Source: Neolentinus lepideus HHB14362 ss-1
Taxonomy: Eukaryota; Basidiomycota; Agaricomycetes; Gloeophyllales; Gloeophyllaceae
DNA: 64,000 nt
Assembly (NCBI GenBank): GCA_001632425.1
Contig: KV425564.1
Span: 62,001 to 126,000 of the forward strand
Direction: 5' to 3'
The notes below the pieces were generated by a model. That model saw only the letters and a program-made list of their open reading frames with translations. It searched no databases and had not been told where the DNA came from. This document shows, piece after piece, positions 1 through 9,859 of the stretch. Each line of letters starts with the position of its first letter. The first letter of the stretch is position 1. Both the position numbers and the translations under genes were made by a program.

Positions 1-2068
1 GAAGCAGGCAGACAACAGACGATCGATCGCGATATTGCTGAAGCCTAGCTATCCGACCCTGAGCATTTGTTAGTAACATGTCAGGATGGTCAAGACTTTT
101 GCTCAATGTTTTTAGATCGCGCGGCCTACCCGCATATGGAGATCTATCCCGGACACGTCCATAGTGTTGACGTTGAGCAGTCCATCGTAGTCGCGCTTCG
201 CCCTGCCTACCCAAATTTTACGATCTGTAAGTCACCGGCATCTAAAGCGCTATCTCTTTACTGAGTCGTGGTGCAGACCCTGCCGTCTATCCGTGGAGCC
301 TGATCAGTATCTATCCTCCTCTTGTCTCTCGGAGTTCGTCCAAGATGTCGAAGTCAGAGCCTGGACAATACCCGAACTTCGAACTTTGTCCGTGGCTTAT
401 ATTGGTCTTTATGTATTTCGTTCTGACCGGATCGTGTTGCAGATCCCGTGAAGCATGATCCTTGCCGTGATGAGGGATACTACAAGGCCCGTGTAGTTCA
501 GTTGAAGGCTGAATATCCTGCGTCGGACCTCTGTGAGCGGATCCCAGTCAACAACTCTTGATCTGTTACTGATTGACGTCTCAGATCCTGCATTGTATCC
601 TTACTTTAACATCTACCCAGCTGCCAGTGGTGTTGTTGGTGCTGCAGTTTCGACAGAGTACCGCAGCAAGCCGTCGTCCGTCAGCCGGCAACGTCAAGTA
701 TCTGTCACTATGTATCCTTACCTGCTAATTTGTACGCGGTCATTTTTGGCGTTCATTCCGTCGAAAGTTTAACCTATGACAGATCCGGTCGTCTACCCTT
801 ACTTCGAGATTTATCCCGCCAACACGCCTTCTATGAAGGAAGAAATTGGCCCCATGCATCCCAGCCCCCGCTACCCGGTAATCAGTTCCTGTATGTATTA
901 CGTAATGATCACGGTCCCTCTACTGATGTCGTTCCTAGACACCCAGACCTATCCATTCTTTGAGATCTATCCTAGTGTAATTAGCAGCAGTTCTCTCAAG
1001 GCCGTTATCTCGGTCAAGCTGGATGCGAAATACCCCGCCGTCCGGATATGTGAGCCATTTCCATCAACCAGACCCTCTTCCTTCTCGCTAATGTGTTTCG
1101 CAGATGAATATGTTTATCCTCACCTCGAGGTATATCCTGCAGCCTCCTGCCCCTCGATCTCGTCTGGGACGACACTTAGGCGACGACGCACTCATGCTGA
1201 ATTGCATGAAATTGTGATGAAGTCGAAAGGCACGGAAAGTGTTGCCCGGAGATGGCGCCCTCGCAAGTCTCATTTACAGCTGCACAAGGAGGTATCTACT
1301 GTGCTACATCAAGATGCTGGTGCCAGCCCGTCATCTGCATCGCCTCGACGTGAGGCGACGTCGTCTCCAGAGATAACTCGACGGAGGGTCTCCTTTGCAG
1401 CTGACACTATCAGCGAAGGATCACCACACCTCAGTCGATCCCTGTCTGGGACCGTCAGCAAGTCTGGTGTTCCTCCCGTCCCTCCAATCCCGTCACAATA
1501 TGCTACAAAGCCAGCTCCCGCTCCTAAACCATCTGCGATGCGTAGAATGCCTCGACATATTGGTCTGCCCTCGAACCCTGCGCAGTATGCAAGACCGATT
1601 TCTCTGGTTGTGGACACTAACGTGGATGGGCTGCGGAGATCCTCGCTGTCGCCAGTTACGGAGAGTCCGACTTCGAGGCCTTCACCGTCGTCGGCGAGGG
1701 TGGCAAGAGCGAAGTCCATGGTGTTGACTGGAATCTCGCCTGAGAACTCTATCTCGACTTTGGATAGGTCGAATTCTTTGAACGATGTTGTCAGGAAACC
1801 TGTCCGGCTACGGGAAAGCCTGGTGTCCGAGCGCATGAAGGCCTTCGACAACTCATCTTCTTGTACGTAAGAACATATTTGACCGTCGATACATCCACTT
1901 ACGTTCTGTCGTGCCTTAGCTGAGCGTAGTGATTCCGACGTCCCTCCGATGAGGATAACCCTCAATGCTCTATCTCAATTTCCCATGCCACCAGTACCCA
2001 AAGTACCACCTATCCCCAATGGGAGACCAGTCTCAAGACTGGATAGATCAAAATATCCATTTGCGTGA
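1..2068 (+). CDS. YP-repeat protein, tandem duplicated exons (5' end outside window)
   Basis: I do not recognise this protein. Exons: ..68, 116-226, 277-387, 443-532, 585-731, 783-890, 939-1049, 1104-1862 and 1920-2068. Every intron is phase 1 and most are 47-57 nt. All introns up to 1103 split the same TAY codon after its first T, so splicing rebuilds YP or a close variant. Repeat exons carry a motif such as YPHMEIYP, YPYFNIYP, YPYFEIYP or YPFFEIYP, a 15-30 residue linker, then a second half-motif (YPNFTI, YPNFEL, YPYLLI) finished by the next exon. The 443-532 exon lacks the first motif. Repeat exons are 90-147 nt, all multiples of three, so skipping any keeps frame. The last two exons encode a basic, Ser/Pro-rich, probably disordered tail (RRRVSFAAD, PPVPPIPSQY). 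Exon calls rest on frame continuity and repeat agreement; function is unknown. Confidence 0.8.
116..1103 (+). repeat. Tandem exon-intron repeat array coding for YP motifs
   Basis: Six consecutive exons (116-226, 277-387, 443-532, 585-731, 783-890, 939-1049), plus the start of the exon at 1104, repeat one unit of exon and short intron. Three exons are exactly 111 nt. DNA identity between units is low apart from motif codons and splice borders, so the duplications look old and kept by selection on the peptide motif. Confidence 0.75.
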
Positions 2069-2578
2069 TCTAACATTTGTCACTTGATATTTCCTGTTCG
2101 TTTTGCATCTGTTTGACTAGACTTATTGCACTCGCTCTATCTATTCCGTGGGACGTTACCATATTAGGTGGAAGAGGTCTCTCGTTGATTAGTCTACGAT
2201 AGTTAGCAGTGGAAGGCTGTAAATTTAATACTGTGTGGGTCGTTATACAATTCGATGTTCTTGCAATTGACCGCTGTCCTTGGCCGCCTGCTGCACGGTG
2301 TGGTCGGAGGACGCCAAAAGGAGTATGGACGCCAAAAGTAATCAAGCCGGCGAATCGCGATCAGCAGCATGCCACGCTGGTTGGTTCGCGGCTATGAGTT
2401 GACTGTTGGCAGTGACCAGCTCTAACCGAGCTGCCACAACATCTCCTTCTGCATACTACCGGCTCGTCTTGTTTCTGCCTGTATGGCAGATGCATTCTAG
2501 ATATCTATCACTCCTTCAAATCAGTCTAAGGTGAGACTCTATTCTGGACATGGGTCGTTCAGTAGTCCGACGCTAGTG
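2069..2578. promoter_or_regulatory. Upstream region of the helicase-like gene with a probable 5'UTR intron
   Basis: No coding signal. A 12-bp direct repeat, GGACGCCAAAAG, lies at 2309-2320 and 2328-2339 and could be a paired factor site (inference). A plausible 5'UTR intron runs 2531-2576: donor GTGAGA after AAG, acceptor CTAG directly before the first ATGs. Confidence 0.4.
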
Positions 2579-5500
2579 ATGATGCTAAATCGAAACAATA
2601 CTCAAGGCGAACACCCTTTCTCCTTCGACTATCGAGCAGGAGCTGAGCTATCGCGTTGGAATATGACGAGCAACGCTGTTCTCAACCCCTCGTCGATGGC
2701 TTTCTTCCCTGGAGGAAATCGCTCTGGCGAAGAGGAACATGGTTACCGACTGCGAGAACCTGATCGCACCTCCATGTCCTCCCTATCTATATCATCGTCC
2801 GAATATCGCTCCGTCAGATCTTCGCCCAGCCCACCAGAGAACGGTATCACTCCGCTTCAGCGATCTTCATCCAGCGATGAATCGCATTTAACGCCGGGTA
2901 TACGGCAAGTACAGGCTGATAGGGTGTATCCGAACATAGAAACACGTATGGTGCGACAAACAAGCATGGCGGGTAGCTTCGACACTCTGCCTGACACAGA
3001 GGACATAGGTGGACCGTCCGATAAAGGGGTGATGATTTCCAGCGGTGGCAACCAGCTGCAACGGGATACGTACTTCTCGGGTATGTTCCAGCAGAATCGA
3101 GAACGAATGACGCCGCCTGCTGCAATCAGTAGCAGCTTCAGGTCGTCATCGTTTCAGAATGGAGCGTTCATCTCGTCTTCCCCGGTATCATCTTTGGGCT
3201 CTGGTAGCCAGTTTGCGTCTTCTGGAGGGACTTCTGGAGACCATCTGTCTAGCTTCGAGGCTCAACTCAAGGCCTCCCCCTTGATCAATGACATGCTCGA
3301 GAGGCTTATACGTTGTGAGCTGTCAACCAGAGAAATACAGCGCGAGCTGGGCGACGTCAATCGCAAGCTCGGTATCCTCTTGGAAAGGACCCTCGAGACC
3401 AATGGTCGTCCAGAATTTAAGAATCCTTTCTCACCAGCGAGTTTTCCGGGATCAAATAACTTGAATGGCGTCCGTGCTTCTATCACTGGCATTCCTCCAC
3501 ACCAGTCCCCTCCGGCGGATGACATAACTCAGATCAACCAGCGGCTGAATACTTTGACAACGTCTATTGGGCAGATTCTAGCTATCCAAACGCAGCAGGT
3601 ACAAAACATGACCCCTGTTGTACCTAACAGTTCACAGTTTGGCAACAGCCCACAGTTGGACGTCAGTAATCAGATAATATCTCCGCCGATTAGTACATCT
3701 GCTTCTATGCTAGGTCATGGCCTGCCTAATCGTGGAGACGGGAGGGCAAGTAGCCGAACGCCCAATCCTCCTATGCGCACATGGTCTGCTGGTACTTTGG
3801 ATCTGTCTATGCGATCCACACCCGATCTCTCTGCTTCCTTGAGCCGGCAGGATCCTGGTCTCCGCGACAAGAGACGCTCTGTCATAGGATTGTCTCGAAG
3901 AGACTCTAATGGGGTTAGTCGTCTTTCTCAGTATGCAGCTCGGACAAACACTTAATGTTCTTCATCAGACTGAAAGCTTTTCAAACGGCACTAGTCGAGA
4001 TGGTGGTCCGATGATATCGAAGTGGGAACAGTTGCCACTTGCCGCGGAATTGCTACGTTCCTTGAGTAAATTCGGGTAAGATCTTCGCAAGAAATCCATA
4101 TAAACTTGAAATGCTCATGTTATCACAGTGTTGGCCCACCGAATAAGATCCAGCAACGGGCGTTGCCCTTCTTGCTACGTGGGGCAGATATCATTGCTCA
4201 GGCTCCTCCGACACAGGAACGTATCGCGGCATATGTCATACCCGCAATACAGGTTGCATTGGCGTACTCAGCAAATCGTCCTCCAAACCGAGGCCCCATT
4301 GTTCTTATGATCTCAACTACTGTAGATCAAGCAACCCAGGCACAACGTATGATCCGCGATTTGGGTGGCCCGATTGGTGTTCGTTCTGCCCTTGGAGTGG
4401 GCGCATCGAGCATGAATGGCGACCTCAGCCAGGAACTGCATCTCTTGCAGCAAAATATACCACATGTCATCTGTGGCACACCGCAGAAGTTGCACGCTCT
4501 CTTCACTGCACCTGGCGGTCTCGTCGGATCTGAAGTGCGGTTCCTGGTCATCGACGAGGTAGATCAACTTATCGCGCGCAACCTACATGAATTTGTCTTC
4601 AATATTGTGAAGCTGTTGCCACCCCCTCGTTCTCGGTCTCTACCTTCCGGTTCTCCTAATTCTGCTCTGGGTCCTATTGGCACATCGTTCTCGCCGCTCG
4701 ACTCTAATTTGCTTACTCCATTCCCGAATCAGAATCAAACTAGGCGACTATCTGGAATAATTACTCCCAACCCTGGTGATATCGCGGACGGGCAAATTGA
4801 ACGCCAGACGGCACTCTTTTCTAACACTGTCCCGCAGGACGTATTAAATCTAGCTTCAGCCATTCAATTGCGTGAACCAGTCCGCGTCCTTGTGCGCCGA
4901 GATGGCAACGTCACCCATGCCGATACGAATCAAGGTGCTAGAGGGCTACGCCAATTCTACTTGTACCTTGCTTTTACTGCTGGAGGCCGTACGGAGCCTC
5001 TACCCGCTTCTGGAGGAGGCTTGGGCATCATCGGTTCCGGCCGCAGCGCGTCTAGCGCAGAAACAGCTCAGGCGCGGGAGTGGAAATTGGATGCTCTCGC
5101 TGACCTCTTTGATGATATAGATGTACCCCAAGCGATCGTGCATGTCGGAGGCATGACTGCACTTGATACCGTTGTGTATAAATTAGCTAGCCGTGGATTG
5201 GAAGCGGTTCCTCTGGTGGGTTTTATTTCAGTACCTTCGGATCTGATTCTGATCCTTGGTGATGTAGCACGGGGATATGAATGCCGGTACTAAACTCGCG
5301 GCTCTCAACAAATTCAGGACTTCAACCAGCAGTATAATGAGACAGCCTGCGACCAAAGTACTGGTCGTCTACGACGTGCAGGTCAAAGCACCGGAGGTTT
5401 CCCACATCCCTCTCGTCATTAATTACGGTTCGGACAGTCATTTTGTGGTGGATTGTAGCTGATTTCGTGCTGCAGATCTCCCCAAAGCTGTTGAAGAATA

Positions 5501-5798
5501 TATGTCTCGGTACGTCCTTAATGATGTCGTGTGCTACATATCTAACCCATGCATTACAGCATTAACCCTGCGATTGCATCCAACCATGGACGTGCTGGAG
5601 TTGTTATTAATTTTGTAACCGCCACTGGTGGTGACGTTGAAATGCTCCGGTCTATCGAATGCCATTACAAGTAAGTTCCATGTTCTCATCGTCTGAAGAT
5701 GGTCTGACCAGGCTTATTCTAGGATCAAATGCGTGAGCATCATACCTACTGGTCGTTTAGATCGTGCTAATTCACCGCCCAGCCCGAGGTTCCTATGA
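2579..5798 (+). CDS. eIF4A-related DEAD-box-like protein with degenerate catalytic motifs
   Basis: Exons: 2579-3913, 3969-4075, 4129-5215, 5268-5427, 5476-5509, 5560-5670, 5723-5798; 969 aa. Residues 1-450 are Ser-rich with a short possible coiled coil (about 238-280). The rest follows eIF4A in order: a Q-motif-like KIQQRALPFL, GADIIAQAPPTQERIA where the Walker A loop belongs, VIDEVDQLI in place of DEAD, FSNTVPQDVL for the SAT segment, LHGDM, PLVINYDLPKAVEEY and VVINFVTATGGDVEML. The Walker A GTGKT is TQERI, DEAD is DEVD, the ARGxD motif is absent (VYDVQVKAPE), and the HRIGR arginine finger reads SRINP. ATP hydrolysis by the usual mechanism is therefore unlikely. An insertion of about 75 residues separates motifs II and III. 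The open frame and clean introns argue for a functional pseudo-enzyme, perhaps an RNA or eIF4G-type partner-binding protein (inference). Confidence 0.85.
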
Positions 5799-6054
5799 GC
5801 CTACGTGATATTGTTTAAATCTGTTCCTCTGCTCTCTGTGTATCCCTATCTGTGCATCTCAGTTCTCGCTATCTCTATCCATTTACTTGTTATTTTATAC
5901 TGTCGCGTCACTTTGCGCATTTCCTGTTTCTATACCCTTATCGTGCACGTCCTAACCAACATTGTCTTCTACTAGTATTCCTGGGCTTGGCCTACCTTTC
6001 CACTGTATAAGAGATTTCCTTCTATATAGTATGCACTGCGGATCTCAATATTCA

Positions 6055-9000
6055 TCATTGGACTACAAGTATTCTTATGGTTCCATCTTCACTGCAACAT
6101 GCAAGTTGATTTTGGATACCTTGCTTGATTGGTCGCCACGCCAAGCGATGAATACGGTCGATAGGAATAAGGCTACCGCCAAATTTTTAGAACCTGTCTC
6201 GTCATTCCAGGAATGGTCTTACCTATGGTCAATCATACTCTCCAATTGCCAGTCTGATATTGATGTAGAATCATTTGAATATATCGTGATTTCTCCTGTC
6301 TCTGTCCCAACAGCCAATAACCGCCTAGACCGAATTTCAGCATGACATCGAGGGACTACAAAGCAGCACTCACTTGGTGTTCTCTCGAGGAGTGAATGCA
6401 ACTGCGGTGGCCGCCTCTGGGGTCTTCAGAATGGCTGCTGATGTCCATTTTCGACCGTCACCCTCTGAACGCCATATTCTGACCTGAGGTGTTCAGGTCA
6501 ATACCTAAAGGGTACAAATGCTGGAGCAGTTGAGCGTGACCTACCGTCTTGTCTCTAGAAGCGGTAGCAAAAACATCACCTTCCTGGGCCCATGCACAAT
6601 CCCATATAATGCGAGAGTGGGTCTTATCGGCAGCGACTGGTGCAAAACCTAGGGAATATGAGGACCTGCGGATGATTTGAAAGCCTGGATCTCACCGGAA
6701 TCAGACTGCGTTTCGAACAACCGCCATGAACGATCTCGTGAGACAGTAAGTATATACCGATCGTCTGGGCTAAACGCTATACGGGTGACAGTCAGAGAAT
6801 GGCCTTGCAACGGCTGCCCGACAGGTTGCCATTTGTCTGTTTCGTATACTCTGACGACAGCGTGTTCTGCCGTCGATGCCTTGCAGGCAGTTGCAATCAA
6901 TTTCTTGGTATTCGAAGTAGCCAGGGATATTGACTTTATCCACAGTTAGCATCATCCAACAAGACCGGAGAGATATCTATAAAGATACCTCATATCCATG
7001 ACCGAAAACTTTCTCGATCTCGGGCCACAGAGTCATCGACGATAGCTCGCCTTCAAACGGCCGTCTATGGACTTCGTTCCAATGGTAAACGGTGCTGACG
7101 ACGCTCGCATCTTTTACAGCTTTGTTAGACAGCCCAAGGGGTGGCACACTGGCTGCCGCAGGCCTCTCTGTCTGCATCTCCATGAGATCCTCACTCCCGC
7201 CACGCACGTCTATTGGCAATTCACGCACCTGTCCCTCAGCTGCTGACAAACGTGCCACCTTCAAACCAACAAGAGTATCCACAAACGTCTGTGGTGCCTC
7301 AAAAACACGAATAGCTTTCTCGTCCGCGATGCTCACGAAGCGAACGGCATCCAAAGATACGACATCTAATAGATCGTATCCATGGACTTGCGGTCTTGCA
7401 AGCTCGTGCCATACCGCGGGTCCTTCTACGTCGTCGGAGGGGATTGCCCCGTGGATGCGAGTAGTTTGGTCCAGGCTATGGACATATTATCAATAAAAAG
7501 GTGTTCACGAGAACGGGAATAGTACGTCTACCCAGCGGAGATGAGATACTCCCCACCGGGAGTCCATGTAATTCCTTTGACAGGTCCGTTATGCCCCGTC
7601 GCAGCACCTACCTCTGTCCATACCTCAGTTGAGGCTTCCTCAGCACTGGAGCCGGAGATGCAGCGCCACCTCCTCCACCCGCCTGACCAGCCCCACGCCA
7701 ATGCCTCTGCCCCTTCACAGGACCACAAGCCACCTACAAAGCCTCCGAGTCGCTGACCGCCAACATCGCCGAACCGCTGGCGATTGATCCAAATAGAACT
7801 GGAGTCGCCTTGCACAGTGGAGGTGATTGTGGATGGCGACCAGAAGATGAGGGATGAGTCGGCGGATGTAGAAAGGAGCGTGAGGTTGTCGTCTTGATTG
7901 ACAGATGGGCGCCAAGCGAGGGAGGTGATGCCTGCTTCATGGCCAACTAAGAGGGCATCGAAAGTTATAGAGAATTGTTGAGCGCTGAACAATGGAGGTC
8001 GGTACTATTGGGCTTTTTAACATAATTCCAACCTACCTCCCCTCACTCGATCTGGCTGTCACGATATGGCGCTTCAAGGATATTTGCCGGCTACCTTCTT
8101 CCGCGTCTGCAAGGGCGCCCCGGAAGCTCTCAAAAGCGTCAAGCAGTTCATCACTGAGCGAACCGTCCGCTTTATTTACACTCTTGGAGGCGTTATGGTT
8201 ATATACCTCGAAGTTCCACAATCGAATTGTACTATCTTGCGAGCCAGATGCTAATATCAAAGGTTGTCCCTTAGACGGCGGTGGGCGGAAGTCCAAACAC
8301 CGTACCCAGTCTTCATGACCGGACAGGACCGTCGGGCCTACGAACTGGATACGTTACATATGCAACGTGATGATCAAAATGAGAGGATGCTCACAGAGTC
8401 GTCAGAACGAGTCCAGACTTGAATGTTCTTGTCCGTCCCGCCAATCGCGAGGACGACCGCTACAACAATGGCGGGAATGAAGTTTTGATATAATGTAAAC
8501 ATATAGCGTACATGCGCACCTTCAGAGTTGGGAAGGGTCGTTAGACGGACAGAGAGGGGATATTTTCCTCGAAGATCAATGATTTGAGCTTCCTTGAATT
8601 CCCCAGAGGAAGGATCGACTGGACGTATAGATAATTCGACTTTCTATTAGCGTTTGTTCGGTCTGACATATGTATCTTACCGAGAATCCAAATTTTCACG
8701 GAACCATCGGAGGATCCTGTAGCGAGGGTGTGGTTATGATAGTGTAGGGACGATATTGACTTGTCGTGGGCCTGAAAGGTACGTGTTGCTTTCCACTGGA
8801 ACAGGGCATGTCATTTCAAGAGATATACTAAATTTACATGTGCCAACCGTGCCTCGTTCTCTTTCAGCCTCCAGCATCTAATGAATCCTCTATCATCTCC
8901 GCTCAATAGAAAATTATCACAAGCGAAGTATGTGCAGGTTACAAGTCCTTCATGGCCAGGCAAGGTCTGGTGCACTCCGCGATCGGTTGTGTCCTGCGGC

Positions 9001-9173
9001 AAGCCAATTCAGGTGTTTCTTCCTCGCGTTCTGACAGAGAGACTGACACCAGTATTCCAAAGGGCTACATATTTCGACGATCCGAAGGCGATTAACGAAG
9101 TTGTAGACGAACTGCCGGCCTGCGAGTAACGGTTTGCCGAGGCAGAGATGTATGCCGCAGAGAATTGAGCCAT
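6055..9173 (-). CDS. ELP2: Elongator complex subunit 2 (WD40 protein)
   Basis: Thirteen exons: 9173-9048, 8993-8838, 8795-8681, 8618-8520, 8459-8395, 8344-8037, 7984-7532, 7475-6989, 6933-6666, 6648-6545, 6483-6374, 6324-6223, 6172-6055. They join in one frame to 836 aa, the usual Elp2 length. Two seven-bladed WD40 propellers are expected. Seen are SGHEDWVRCLDF, SGSQDSTIRLWN, GDVGGQRLGGFVGGLW (the Elp2-specific segment), VFGHGYE, FSPDDRYILTVSRDRSW, ASRDKT joined to VRIWR, and a final HRLAWRP. Elp2 is part of the Elp1-Elp2-Elp3 core, which modifies the wobble uridine of tRNAs in the cytoplasm. The start ATG is followed by FSAAYISASANRYS, a typical Elp2 amino end. Confidence 0.93.
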
Positions 9174-9859
9174 ACAGACCAACAGAGATGTCGTTCGGAC
9201 CGGGCGAAAGTGCTAAACTATGATTTGATGCCAATTGATGCTTACGTAACGAGAAATTCCTGTGGCTGAGTGGCTGTGCAAGCCACACACCAGACTCATG
9301 TTAAATACGAGCTATGTACTCTGGAGAGATTGCTTCTAGGGATACACCTGCACGACCCATACGGAAGTATCGAACATACACTCCCTAACTTGCTGAGGAG
9401 ACAACGTTCCTGAAGAAGTGCATTGCAACAATAAGACTTAGGTGTCATTCTGCAATATTAATCCGAACGAGTATCTATGCGCGCGACTGAATCCTTCCAA
9501 TCATACTTCCCCAACAGGACACCACGGCACCATGATCACTCAGGCCACAGTCGTTAGGACGATGTCACTCATCGCGATTCATTGACATCCCGTTGGCTGT
9601 TATTACCGCCGCCTCTAGTAGCCATCGCTTCTGATCCCTGTTGCGTTGGCTTCGAACAAGTGTCTGTCATGCTACTGCTCTGTCAGCCTTAAGCAGGAAG
9701 ACGAGCGTACTGAATGAGCTCAATACATTGGGTACCCACGCCCGCAATGGCGCAATCTAATTACTAATGGGCCAATGCCCTACCTAGATAAACCCGTCTT
9801 GAGGATATGAATACTCATCCCAATTCATTTATACACCCACCCCAAGGCAATAGATAGCA
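9174..9859. promoter_or_regulatory. Divergent intergenic region ELP2 / SDR copy 1
   Basis: About 690 bp between two divergent starts. I see no coding exon or repeat; it presumably holds both promoters. Confidence 0.35.

Noticed and set aside
443..1103. Possible CRISPR-like or simple tandem repeat
   Set aside because: Unit spacing varies and similarity is at the protein motif level with splice borders, in a eukaryotic gene.
776..1870. One continuous 364-residue frame through the YP repeat region
   Set aside because: It reads through three introns whose lengths (51, 48, 54) happen to be multiples of three. Splicing gives the repeated YP motif, read-through does not.
1309..1965. Minus-strand frame of 218 residues
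   Set aside because: Antisense to the conserved tail of the YP-repeat gene; no family resemblance.
2309..2339. Paired GGACGCCAAAAG as a CArG/MADS-box site
   Set aside because: Only four A between CC and GG; it does not fit the CArG consensus. Kept only as an unnamed repeat.
4106..5293. Helicase-like region as a dead pseudogene
   Set aside because: All seven exons splice in frame with good signals and conserved flanks; only catalytic motifs are lost.
5962..6345. Plus-strand frame of 127 residues after the helicase-like gene
   Set aside because: It lies over the last exons of ELP2 on the other strand, whose WD40 protein is clear.
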